From positions 1 through 61,644 of the forward strand of contig RFVA01000008.1 in NCBI GenBank assembly GCA_009922685.1: DNA of 61,644 nt. Reading direction: 5' to 3'. Every line of letters starts with the position of its first letter. Within the stretch, counting starts at the first letter, position 1. The notes beneath the pieces were generated by a model. The model saw only the letters and a list, made by a program, of their open reading frames with translations. It made no database searches and had not been told where the DNA came from. The position numbers and the translations under genes are program-made. Shown piece by piece: positions 36,173 through 44,749 of this stretch. Origin of the DNA: Gammaproteobacteria bacterium. Lineage in GTDB: Bacteria > Pseudomonadota > Gammaproteobacteria > Methylococcales > Methylococcaceae.

Positions 36173-37396
36173 TTAGCGATGCTGAAGGACGGCGATCTTT
36201 CCGAGCCAGGCGGTACTGTCGGATGACAGCCACTGATTCGCCTTGGGTGAATGCTTGATGGTGGCATCTAAAAAGGCGACCATTGTCGTCTCAATGGCCG
36301 CCAATTGCTGGCCGTAATGCCGCGGATTGAACCGTGGTTCGGGGAACATCATGCTCCCCGCAGCAGGATGCCCCCCCGACGGTGGGCCGCTTCGGTGCCC
36401 TGAGTGACCTTTAGTGTTTGCTTCAACAGCCTCATCAGGCAGAGGACTTTCATCTTGTTCTTGGGTTTCCGGATCTGGTTCCATCAGGCTTTTTCCAGCC
36501 AATTGCCGGTGGAGGCCATAGTCGAGCATCAGAAGGTATTTTTGACCCGGTGGGGACTGTTTGAAAATGGCGGTACGAAGCGATGGGGAACTCATCCCAT
36601 AAGGATCGTGATCCTCGGTTCCGGTGACAATCAATAGCGGCGTATTGATCTTATCGTAACGGGATTCAAGGCCGCCGGCGGCGAGATCAACATGGGGGCT
36701 CAGCAAGATGGCCGCCATCACGGGAGCCATCTCAACCTTCTCCTGAGCCCCTTGATGTTGCTCACCCGCGAGGAGGGCGGCCGTTTGAGCGCCAAGATCA
36801 TAGCCGGCCACAATCAATCGCTGATCATCCGCCTTTTTAAAATCGACGTCCCCTTGATGACTCAGACGCTGACATTCTTGTAGGACGTAGTGAACATCTA
36901 GGAGCCTTTGCCGGCTCGCCTCTCGAGTAAATCGAGGATGAGCGATCATCCGGAGGTCCTGTCGATCATCCACATTGAGGTGACGTGTTGCATCCCGATC
37001 GGGGGTGGCTTGAAGGGTCAGGACCGCGTAACCAGCCGCCACCCATGCGGATCGCCAAAGTTCTCCTGCAGCGGCATCCTCCCCGAGTCCTGGAAAATAG
37101 AGGATTAAGGGGTAATGGCCTTCTGGACGTGGCGTAAGGTAACTGACATCGAGCGTCCTACCATCATGATGCCAGTTCTCTCGCCGAAGGGGGCTGGCCT
37201 CAAGTCCTGGAGGTTCATAGTGTGGCCTTTCAGCAAAGGCGGTCTTATCGTCTTGAATATCAGCGGCCTTAGGCCATCGCGGTCCACCGAAACACCCCTC
37301 CAAGAGCATCATCATGATCCCCAGAAAGACCATCAACGGAGTTAATAAAGAGGGTGAATGCTCCCCCGTGGGCTGCAGATGGCTGATCTGATTCAT
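36173..37396 (-). CDS. Alpha/beta hydrolase lipoprotein with Asp at the nucleophile site
   Basis: The product is 407 residues from the ATG at 37396. The lipobox is MMLLEGCFGG. The core resembles dienelactone-hydrolase/PAF-acetylhydrolase-like enzymes: strand YPLILYFPGLGEDAAAGEL, the elbow AGYDLGAQTAALLAG, then VTGTEDHDPYG (acid) and MLDYGLHRQLAG (His). The residue that is usually Ser or Cys in G-x-S-x-G is Asp200 (GYDLG). Asp nucleophiles occur in haloalkane dehalogenases and epoxide hydrolases, so this may be a changed mechanism or an inactive enzyme. A Pro/Gly/His-rich insert lies near residue 330. It belongs to a run of minus-strand envelope genes. Confidence 0.75.
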   Translation of the reverse strand: MNQISHLQPTGEHSPSLLTPLMVFLGIMMMLLEGCFGGPRWPKAADIQDDKTAFAERPHYEPPGLEASPLRRENWHHDGRTLDVSYLTPRPEGHYPLILYFPGLGEDAAAGELWRSAWVAAGYAVLTLQATPDRDATRHLNVDDRQDLRMIAHPRFTREASRQRLLDVHYVLQECQRLSHQGDVDFKKADDQRLIVAGYDLGAQTAALLAGEQHQGAQEKVEMAPVMAAILLSPHVDLAAGGLESRYDKINTPLLIVTGTEDHDPYGMSSPSLRTAIFKQSPPGQKYLLMLDYGLHRQLAGKSLMEPDPETQEQDESPLPDEAVEANTKGHSGHRSGPPSGGHPAAGSMMFPEPRFNPRHYGQQLAAIETTMVAFLDATIKHSPKANQWLSSDSTAWLGKIAVLQHR

Positions 37397-37512
37397 AGGC
37401 TTAAGCACCGGCTGGTTGATCCCATCATGATGGTTTTTAGGCGATCACGGAGTAAGAAGGGGCATCCCGCTTCGGTGTTCTCCGAAAAGAGGGGGTCTTT
37501 GAGACATCATCC

Positions 37513-38076
37513 TCATTTTTCTAGATCTTTCACCTTGTCATCCAGGCCTTTGAACTCGCTATAGGAGATCTGTCCCTTGAGGCTTGGGAGTATGGTGTAG
37601 GACCAGTGTCCATGCGGTTCTTTGATTGAACGCTCGGCATAGTGATGAACGAGGGATTCTGGAAGGGGAATACTCACAGCCTCTAAGAGCCAACAGACAT
37701 CATCCCGACATTTCTTTCGGCTGTTTTGGGTGGTAATTTTCTGTTGCATGATGCCTGCCGGTGCTTCGTATTGCACCACGATGACCTTACGCGGCTCCTG
37801 AACGGCCCGCATGATGGTCACCGCATAGGCGATCTTGCCTGTCCGTTGGTCACGGGAAGCGACCAGATAGGAAGACTCGAAGTGGGAAGGCCCTTCATAA
37901 GGCTCTTCATAGCCCTTCTCCGTGGTGATCCGCCGTTGCTGATCCTTCTCAGAGACCAGCGTTGTGGACTTAAAGTGGTCGCTCCCAAGCGACTCGGGTG
38001 CCACCGTCGGTGGCTGATTGGCGCACGCGGTAAAGAGAAGGGTAGAGGCAAGAGTAAGAAAGCGGTGGGTGGTCAT
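37513..38076 (-). CDS. Putative lipoprotein (187 aa)
   Basis: The chosen ATG begins MTTHRFLTLASTLLFTACAN, a lipoprotein signal. The mature part has repeated short motifs (DHFKSTTLVSEKDQQRRITT and SHFESSYLVASRDQRTGKIA) that look like an internal duplication. A Cys pair follows (KKCRDDVCWLLEAVSIPLPE). I do not recognise the family. It lies 62 bases after the phytase-esterase-like gene on the same strand. Confidence 0.65.
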   Translation of the reverse strand: MTTHRFLTLASTLLFTACANQPPTVAPESLGSDHFKSTTLVSEKDQQRRITTEKGYEEPYEGPSHFESSYLVASRDQRTGKIAYAVTIMRAVQEPRKVIVVQYEAPAGIMQQKITTQNSRKKCRDDVCWLLEAVSIPLPESLVHHYAERSIKEPHGHWSYTILPSLKGQISYSEFKGLDDKVKDLEK

Positions 38077-38138
38077 AGTCAAAGTATCTCGAGGGTCATG
38101 AGGGCAAGCCATTCTAAGTCTATTTTGCCGCTCCAGAA

Positions 38139-39602
38139 TTAGGGTGTTATCGGTTCCTTAAAGTAGTCTTTTAATGGGCGCTCAAAGGTCAGGGTCCAAA
38201 CGACCTGTTCGGCGGCTTCCCGCGACGTTGGAACCAGCGCAATACCCTTCGCTTTTTTAGGGCATTTTTTGCCGGTGAGGAGGGCGAGATGAGAGGCCTC
38301 ATCGCCCTCAAGGCTGCAACTGTGCACTTTGCCCTTCAAGATTTTCCCCTCGCCATCGGCCAAGCGGGATTCCATTCCGAAGTCATTGTCGTTCGTTAAT
38401 GCAAGCGACTGTTCATCGATGCGGGCAAGGCCCTCTGTCTTTTCAAGCGTCCACCCGGCCTGATCAAGATCGAGAAGCCTTAATTTAGTCAGTGGCTGGA
38501 GGGGGGCCATAGCACTCGATGCAGCAGGAGCGTGGCTCAGGGATTCAAGTCCATCCTTACCGTGAATATCAGACGCACCCTTTAGATCAACGAGCATCAA
38601 CCAATGGCGATCATGCCCTTCTGGATCTTTCCCTTCCTCAATCACCACAAATTGACCTTGGCCGAGGCTGGTCATGTCCCCAAGCTTGGCTTCGCCGGGA
38701 TGGCCCTTTTTATAATCATTTGGCGCTATAGGGTAGGCATACTCTCGGGTGAGTCCCTTCGATGGATCCCATTCAAGCCAGCGGATGAAGGGCGCCTGTT
38801 CATCCATATTGCTCTGTAAAACGGCATTCAGGGTTTTCCGATCAGGATCATAGGCGAGTGCTTCAAAGCCGCGATTATTTCGTCGATGAGCATAGATCTC
38901 TGGAAGTCCTTGGCCTGGTCCCAGTCTCTGAAGGACGGCCCCCGTGTTGGGATCGACCCTGAAGAGGGCAGGACCATATTCTTCGGCGATCCAGAGATCT
39001 TTGCCATCAAAGGTGATGGCTTCAGGATCAATGCCGTCGGGGTCAGAGGGCAGGCGATGAAGGCGATCATCAAGAGGGACTTCATGGGTGGCGCCTAAAC
39101 TACCTTCAGGATGAGGGAGTCCTTTGAGGGGATGATCCTTCATCGTGAGAGGATGAAGATCGCTAAGGGCTCCTTCATGACCCGTGATGGTCAGTGTTCC
39201 TATTAAAGGCGAATAACTTTGGATCGGAAACAGCTTGCTATCGGTGTTTTGGATGCTTGGGCCATCGGCATTTGGGCCACGATCACTCAAGACCCAAAAG
39301 GATAATATCCCAGGAGCCGATGGCTTTAAGACCATCCCGCTTCCCATGGCGGGTGGCAATCCTCGCTGAAATGAGGCTTGTGTCTCTGGGCTGCTGCCGG
39401 TCAGGGGAATCCTTGTTGAAGGATTTTCAAAGGCCAGCGTTGATGCATGAATGATCACTTTGTCACCGAACGCCGATAGGGCTTCTTGGTTGCCCTGACG
39501 TTTGGGGCCTTCGGGTTGGTGGATTGGGCAGGCGGACAGTAAGAGGGCAGCTAGAAGGGCGAGAGTGAAGACCCTGGGTCGATCAAATGGGAAGATGGGC
39601 AT
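38139..39602 (-). CDS. Phytase-esterase-like lipoprotein
   Basis: The product is 487 residues from the ATG at 39602 (an upstream ATG adds 10 residues without benefit). The lipobox is ALLAALLLSACPIHQ. The body resembles the 'esterase-like activity of phytase' family: SDRGPNADGPS, DPDGIDPEAITFDGKDLWIA, EEYGPALFRVDPNTG, NNRGFEALAYDPD and DNDFGME are typical beta-propeller strand motifs. The family is often secreted and is thought to act on phosphate esters, but this is not settled. It is anchored to the envelope here. It follows the outer-membrane factor gene by 65 bases on the same strand. Confidence 0.8.
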   Translation of the reverse strand: MPIFPFDRPRVFTLALLAALLLSACPIHQPEGPKRQGNQEALSAFGDKVIIHASTLAFENPSTRIPLTGSSPETQASFQRGLPPAMGSGMVLKPSAPGILSFWVLSDRGPNADGPSIQNTDSKLFPIQSYSPLIGTLTITGHEGALSDLHPLTMKDHPLKGLPHPEGSLGATHEVPLDDRLHRLPSDPDGIDPEAITFDGKDLWIAEEYGPALFRVDPNTGAVLQRLGPGQGLPEIYAHRRNNRGFEALAYDPDRKTLNAVLQSNMDEQAPFIRWLEWDPSKGLTREYAYPIAPNDYKKGHPGEAKLGDMTSLGQGQFVVIEEGKDPEGHDRHWLMLVDLKGASDIHGKDGLESLSHAPAASSAMAPLQPLTKLRLLDLDQAGWTLEKTEGLARIDEQSLALTNDNDFGMESRLADGEGKILKGKVHSCSLEGDEASHLALLTGKKCPKKAKGIALVPTSREAAEQVVWTLTFERPLKDYFKEPITP

Positions 39603-39667
39603 AGTGTGGATGAAGAAAAATGCAGGCGGCAAAGGTTCGTCATTGTATCTTGCACTGAGCCCAAGCT

Positions 39668-41122
39668 TTAGGGGGATGTCGCCACGTCTTTTTCTGGCAC
39701 AGGCTCAAAGGCCCTCCACCCCCCCCCTAAGGCCTTATAGAGGGCGACCAGACTCGTCGAAATTCGGGCCTGGCTCGCAATCAGCGAGGTCTCTGCTTGA
39801 AAAAGGGTTCGTTGGCTTTCAAGGACATTGAGAAACGTGGTGAGCCCCCGGAGGTAGCGTTCTTCTGAAAGTTTAAAGGCGAGCTGATTCGCGGTCACCG
39901 CTCGATCAAGGGCCTCCCGCCGATGTTGCTCTTCACGATAGGCGATAAGGGCATCTTCAACCTCCTTGAACGCCGTCAGGATCGTCTCCTGATAGACCAG
40001 TAAGGCTTCTTCCTGACTGGCCACACTATGATCAATATTGGCCTGGATGCGTCCCCAGTTAAAGATCGGGGTGGTGACCCCGCCCGCCATGGACCAGGAT
40101 TTTCCAACCGGTGAAAAATCTGAAAGCTTCATGTTTTGAAGTCCAAGGAACATGGTGAGGTTGAGTTTGGGATAAAGCTGCGCAGTCTGATTCCCAACAT
40201 CCGCGGTGGCCGCGGCTAACTGACGTTCTGCCTGCATGATGTCGGGTCGCCGCCTAAGAAGCTCCGAGGGGAGATCAGGAAGAATATCGGTCGGGGTTTT
40301 GGGTATGCCAGTCCCCGTGTCGAGCAGATAGAGAAGGCTGTCTGGGGTTCTCCCGAGAAGGACGGCGAGGGCATGAACATCTTGTCGGGCCGCGATGATA
40401 AAGGTCGTGAGGTCGGATTTTGTCGTTTCTACTTGGGCCTCCTGCTGCGCCACTTCCTGCATGCTACCGAGTCCGCCGCGGGCCCTTGCAAGGGTGAGTC
40501 CTAGGGTATCCTCCTGGGTTTTGATGTTGAACTCCGTGATCTTTCGCCGTTCCTGGTTTGCTCTTAGATCAATGTAGAGTCGGGCGACTTCTCCGGTGAG
40601 TGAGACCTTGATGGCGCGGCGTTCATCTTGTTCAGCCTCCACCAAGGCATCACGCGATTCGATTCGCCGAAAGAGTCCTCCAGCGGGATCGATTTCCCAT
40701 TGAACATCGAAACCGGCCTGAATGAGGTCAATCAGGCCATATCCAAAATAACCCCCGGCGGCTGGATTTTGAGTGCCACTGCCAGTGATGAAGTCATTTC
40801 GGCGTTGACTCACATTAGCCCTCTCGCCCACTGAAGGAAGTCCTTCGGCAATGGTCCTCGCTCGATCGGCACGAGACATCAGGATGTTTTGTGCAGCCTC
40901 TTTAACATCAAGATTGAAGGCGGTGGCCTCCTTGATCAAGCGGCTCAGCAGAGGGTCATTAAAGACCGTCCACCAGTCATCGATGGGGGGGCGGTTATGA
41001 TGATCGTTTGCAGCACCGTATTTACTGGGCGTTTTGATGTCCGGTTGCCGATAATCGGGACCGACCATGCAGCCGCTCAGCAGACCCCCGAGTATGAGCG
41101 TAATGAGCGACCTCACGCTCAT
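39668..41122 (-). CDS. Outer-membrane efflux factor (NodT family), intact
   Basis: The product is 484 residues. The lipobox is GGLLSGCMVGPDYRQP. The two repeated helical-hairpin/barrel halves are complete (PIDDWWTVFNDPLLSRLIKE, ALVEAEQDERRAIKVSLTGE, DLPSELLRRRPDIMQAERQL, KSWSMAGGVTTPIFNWGRIQ). It forms the trimeric TolC-like channel. Its start overlaps the adaptor gene end by 4 bases, within the regulator-FtsX-ATPase-adaptor-OMF operon. It is the only outer-membrane factor in the window without a break. Confidence 0.92.
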   Translation of the reverse strand: MSVRSLITLILGGLLSGCMVGPDYRQPDIKTPSKYGAANDHHNRPPIDDWWTVFNDPLLSRLIKEATAFNLDVKEAAQNILMSRADRARTIAEGLPSVGERANVSQRRNDFITGSGTQNPAAGGYFGYGLIDLIQAGFDVQWEIDPAGGLFRRIESRDALVEAEQDERRAIKVSLTGEVARLYIDLRANQERRKITEFNIKTQEDTLGLTLARARGGLGSMQEVAQQEAQVETTKSDLTTFIIAARQDVHALAVLLGRTPDSLLYLLDTGTGIPKTPTDILPDLPSELLRRRPDIMQAERQLAAATADVGNQTAQLYPKLNLTMFLGLQNMKLSDFSPVGKSWSMAGGVTTPIFNWGRIQANIDHSVASQEEALLVYQETILTAFKEVEDALIAYREEQHRREALDRAVTANQLAFKLSEERYLRGLTTFLNVLESQRTLFQAETSLIASQARISTSLVALYKALGGGWRAFEPVPEKDVATSP

Positions 41123-42111
41123 GGTGCAGACAGTGGTTGGTTAATGGTTGAAGTTGATTCGCGCCCATCGGGAACCTCGATAAAAATGTCGAGTTGTTGA
41201 CCGACGAAGGCTTTGAGTTGGCTGGGGTCATATTCATAGAGGACCTGTAACACCCGGGTATCGACCCGCTCTGTGCTATCGCCCGTAAGGGATCGTTTAG
41301 GGACGACGTAAGGTTCGACATAGGCGAGAGAGAGCGGGGTGCTCATGTCACGATTGCCGCGAAGATAGGCTAATGCGTGACCCTTAGGATTAAACCGCCA
41401 GACATCGTTTTCATCGATGTCGACACGGACATGTAACTGATGAAGGTTTCCCATCACGAGGAGGGGAGGAGATCCTTGCCCTTGAGCGGCAGGCCCGGCC
41501 TGGGCATATTCTCCGGGACGGATATTGACCTGCAGAATCTGACCATCCGCTGGCGCTCGAACTTTTAGTCGTTCTATCGTGGTCATGACCTGAGCCAGCT
41601 GACTTTCGGCCTGTTGAACCTGTGCTTTTTGGGAGAGGATACGGGCGTTGTTGATGAGGACATTGTTCCTCCGCTGTTCAAGGTCCTCTAGGCTGATCGC
41701 TCTTCGATCTTCGACCGATTCCGCCAGCTTTAAGAGAATGGCGGATTGCCGCAGCAGCGCTTCGGCTTCTTTGACTCCGGTTTTAGAGCGCTCAAGGTCG
41801 GCTTTTCGAACCGCTAACAACGCGAGCATGTCCCGATCATCGATCGTGAATAAGAGATCATTCTTGAGGACCTGATCTCCGACCTTGACATGGAGAGACT
41901 GAATCAAGCCGGGGAGGGCTGATCCAATCAGAATATTGCGGTTTTTGGCCTCGATAATGCCGGACCCTGCGATGAAATGGTTGAAGGGGGAATCTGAAGG
42001 TTGCGCGACGGGGGCTGCAACTTTAACCGGCTGGTTGCCACGAATCACTGTAAGGACGCCGAGTCCAAATCCGATGATGGCTAAAAGAGGGAGAAGGTAA
42101 CGGATCAGCAT
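41119..42111 (-). CDS. HlyD-type periplasmic adaptor
   Basis: The product is 330 residues. A single N-terminal membrane anchor (LIRYLLPLLAIIGFGLGVLT) leads to a lipoyl half (ALPGLIQSLHVKVGDQVLKN), a coiled coil with DLEQRRNNVLINNARILSQK, and the second lipoyl half (IERLKVRAPADGQILQVNIR). The final beta domain contains VRVDIDENDVWRF. It links an ABC permease to the outer-membrane channel. It overlaps its neighbours by 4 and 7 bases, which indicates a tight operon. Confidence 0.9.
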   Translation of the reverse strand: MLIRYLLPLLAIIGFGLGVLTVIRGNQPVKVAAPVAQPSDSPFNHFIAGSGIIEAKNRNILIGSALPGLIQSLHVKVGDQVLKNDLLFTIDDRDMLALLAVRKADLERSKTGVKEAEALLRQSAILLKLAESVEDRRAISLEDLEQRRNNVLINNARILSQKAQVQQAESQLAQVMTTIERLKVRAPADGQILQVNIRPGEYAQAGPAAQGQGSPPLLVMGNLHQLHVRVDIDENDVWRFNPKGHALAYLRGNRDMSTPLSLAYVEPYVVPKRSLTGDSTERVDTRVLQVLYEYDPSQLKAFVGQQLDIFIEVPDGRESTSTINQPLSAP

Positions 42112-42857
42112 GGGGGCTGTCTCAAAGGTGAATTAGGTTCATTGGATGGGACGTCAGGAGCCTCATCCAAGGATGGGTTTCGAAGAATGTTGCCATCGTC
42201 CATGTGCGCGATGGTGTCAGCGAATTCAAAGATACGTTCATCATGGGTCACGATAATGAGCGCCTTACCCGCATCGAGGGCCACGCCTTTAAGCAGCTCC
42301 ATCACCCGGTGACCGGTGTCATGATCGAGCGCGCTGGTCGGTTCGTCACAGACAATGAGCTTGGGGTCATGGACCAGGGAGCGAGCAATAGCGACGCGTT
42401 GCTGTTGACCCCCTGAAAGTTGTGAGGGCATCGATGTCAGTCGCTGGCCTAAGCCCACGCGATCAAGCATATTGGCTGCCGCTTGAAGGGCGAGAGGGCG
42501 CTTGACGCCGTTGATAATCAATGGAACGGCGGCATTTTCTTGTGCGGTCAGGGAAGGGAGGAGGTTATAGGCTTGAAAGACAAAGCCTATGTTTTTTGCC
42601 CGAAACGCTAATTTATCGTGATCGCTGAGTGATTTGAGATCGACACCATAGACTTCGCAGGTGCCTTCATCTTGATCCAAAATGCCGGCAATGACCGAGA
42701 TGAGGGTCGTTTTGCCACATCCCGAAGGGCCCACGAGCATCATCAGCTGACCGACGGGGATGTCCAGGTTGACCCCGCGAAGCGCCATGACCTTTTGGCC
42801 GCCCGCTTCATAACCTTTGGTGAGATTCCGGCAATGGACGGCCATCATGGGTGCCAC
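42105..42857 (-). CDS. ABC ATPase of the FtsX/MacB type
   Basis: The product is 250 residues. Walker A is GPSGCGKTTL, the Q-loop region is NIGFVFQAYNLLPSLTAQEN, the signature is [16 protein letters not shown] and Walker B is LIVCDEPTSALD. This is the LolD/MacB/DevA class that powers FtsX-fold permeases without moving the substrate through the membrane itself. It lies 5 bases after the permease gene and overlaps the adaptor gene by 7 bases. Confidence 0.92.
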   Translation of the reverse strand: MAPMMAVHCRNLTKGYEAGGQKVMALRGVNLDIPVGQLMMLVGPSGCGKTTLISVIAGILDQDEGTCEVYGVDLKSLSDHDKLAFRAKNIGFVFQAYNLLPSLTAQENAAVPLIINGVKRPLALQAAANMLDRVGLGQRLTSMPSQLSGGQQQRVAIARSLVHDPKLIVCDEPTSALDHDTGHRVMELLKGVALDAGKALIIVTHDERIFEFADTIAHMDDGNILRNPSLDEAPDVPSNEPNSPLRQPPC

Positions 42858-42862
42858 CCTTA

Positions 42863-44017
42863 TCAGGTCTTAAAGACCATCGCGGGTTCCAGCGTCATCA
42901 CCTTACGAATGCTGATGCCGGCGGCCATGAGACAGATGAGCATGACCCCCACACCGCTAAATAGCAGCAGTTGCCAGGGGAACCTGAAAGAAAGAATGGT
43001 ATTCCGCATCGCCCAACCAAATACCGAGGTCAGGCCAACGCCGAGGCCATAACCGATGATGCCCACGATGAAGGCCTGCAGCAGGATCATCATCAGCAAG
43101 GTTCCATTGCCAGCCCCCATGGCCTTAAGGACGGCAAACTGGCGCAGATTTTCGAGAGTGAAACTATAGAAGGTTTGACCTGCAATCGCCGCCCCGACCA
43201 AAAACCCGAGGGCGACCGAAATCCCGAAATTGATCGGAATACCCGTGTTTTTCATGTAGTAGTTATAGGTCAAGTCCTGAAAGCCTTTCTGGGTATAAGC
43301 AGCAAGGCCTGTATGGGATTCGATGGTACGGGTTAGATCCTTTGGGTCGACGCCGGGTTTTGCCTTGACCAAGATGAAAGAGAGAAGCTTTCTCTCTCTC
43401 GGCGCCATGTTTTTGGCCCTCGAATAGGTGGTATAGACCACGGGCTGCGACTGAAATGTCCGCGTTGTTTTGGCAATACCCACTACGATGGCGCGATGAT
43501 CATTGAGTTCCAAAAGGTCTCCCACCTTGAGGGGGATCGCTTGGCCATCAGGGCCTTTTAACCCGAGTTTCTCCTTGGCGCCATCGCGGTCAACAATCAC
43601 GCTGTCGGCCCTTCGGAGGTCTTCGAGTCGCCCTTCGAGCATTTCAGGCGGCCCTCCAATCAGGGTCGCATCATCGAGCCCGATGACGTTGCAGGTCTGG
43701 AAGTTCCCGTTGGTCAAACGCGCTTTGATGAGTCCCTTATAGAGCGGCATAGCCCAGTCAACGCCACTGACGCCACGCACCCGATAGAGTTCGGTATCTT
43801 GGAGGGGTTTGACGTCATCGACAAATTGGACCTTAGGGTCCATGACCCAGATATCGGGCAAACCGACATCACTTATGAAGCTGAACGAGCGTGTCATCAG
43901 GCCAACAAAAATCGCTGGTTGTTGGGTCATGATCAGTGAGGCGAAGGTCAGTCCCATGATGATGCCGAGATACTTACTTCTATCGCCCATCAACATCCGG
44001 ATCGCGATATAGCTCAT
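42863..44017 (-). CDS. FtsX-fold ABC permease (DevC-like)
   Basis: The product is 384 residues with four membrane segments: one near the N-terminus (YLGIIMGLTFASLIMTQQPA) and three near the C-terminus (FGISVALGFLVGAAIAGQTF, LLMMILLQAFIVGIIGYGLG, QLLLFSGVGVMLICLMAAGI). Between the first and second lies the large periplasmic MacB-PCD-like domain. This layout matches DevC/MacB-type permeases. With the ATPase, adaptor and outer-membrane factor it forms a complete cell-envelope export system. It overlaps the regulator gene by 4 bases. Confidence 0.9.
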   Translation of the reverse strand: MSYIAIRMLMGDRSKYLGIIMGLTFASLIMTQQPAIFVGLMTRSFSFISDVGLPDIWVMDPKVQFVDDVKPLQDTELYRVRGVSGVDWAMPLYKGLIKARLTNGNFQTCNVIGLDDATLIGGPPEMLEGRLEDLRRADSVIVDRDGAKEKLGLKGPDGQAIPLKVGDLLELNDHRAIVVGIAKTTRTFQSQPVVYTTYSRAKNMAPRERKLLSFILVKAKPGVDPKDLTRTIESHTGLAAYTQKGFQDLTYNYYMKNTGIPINFGISVALGFLVGAAIAGQTFYSFTLENLRQFAVLKAMGAGNGTLLMMILLQAFIVGIIGYGLGVGLTSVFGWAMRNTILSFRFPWQLLLFSGVGVMLICLMAAGISIRKVMTLEPAMVFKT

Positions 44018-44649
44018 GGCAGCGATCCTTTCGAAGGGTCGAGAGCACGGAGGCCGCCAAGCGAAAAGCGAATAATCATGTCAGCGGTTCGATCGATCGC
44101 CTCGGGACTGCTGATCACTTCAGGGCAAAGTCGCTCGATCATGGGCTTTGAGTGGCGGAAAACCAGGCATTGGCCAATGATGCAATGAATGACCCGATCG
44201 ATATCGGTTTGATCCAACGTCTCACCCACCAGTTGAGGAATCAGTTCTCGAAGGATCATGAATCTTGGTTTCATGACCGTATCAATAATGAAATGGAGCG
44301 CTTCGGTGGGTTCTGCAATTTCTCGGGCCATTAGCCGAGCGTGGAATCCAAGGTCTGATTCATCGAGGAGACGCATCAGGAGATTGCGGATGAAAATCTT
44401 CAGTCGATCATTCGGCGGCAGGGATTCATCGCTAAAGGCGAGTTGAGGGTATTTGCGGTCGGCTTCTCGAAACGAATAGGCCAATACCTCACGGTAGAGC
44501 ATCTCTTTACTGGAAAAGTAGTACCGAATGGAGGAGATATTGGTGCCGGCCCGGGCGCAGATATCGCGCACCGTGGCCTCCCGAAAGCCGCGCTCTGCGA
44601 ACACCTTGAGGCCTGAGGTGAGCAGTCGTTCGATCGGTGTCTCGTTCAA
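44014..44649 (-). CDS. TetR-family regulator, CecR-like (DUF1956)
   Basis: The product is 211 residues. The N-terminal HTH is clear (GLKVFAERGFREATVRDICA, then AGTNISSIRYYFSSKEMLYR). The C-terminal part (DLGFHARLMAREIAEPTEAL, then FMILRELIPQLVGETLDQTD and CIIGQCLVFRHSKP) matches the DUF1956 ligand domain of E. coli CecR (YbiH), which in E. coli controls an ABC export operon. It is the first gene of the export operon and overlaps the permease by 4 bases, so it probably represses its own operon until a substrate binds. The operator was not identified. Confidence 0.88.
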   Translation of the reverse strand: MNETPIERLLTSGLKVFAERGFREATVRDICARAGTNISSIRYYFSSKEMLYREVLAYSFREADRKYPQLAFSDESLPPNDRLKIFIRNLLMRLLDESDLGFHARLMAREIAEPTEALHFIIDTVMKPRFMILRELIPQLVGETLDQTDIDRVIHCIIGQCLVFRHSKPMIERLCPEVISSPEAIDRTADMIIRFSLGGLRALDPSKGSLP

Positions 44650-44749
44650 ATCGTTAAGGAAAGTAATAAAAGAATAAGGCCATCCTATTCAAACAGACGT
44701 TTGAAGGCAAGGCACTGGTCTTTAGGAAAGCGAAGACCGATGGGATGGG

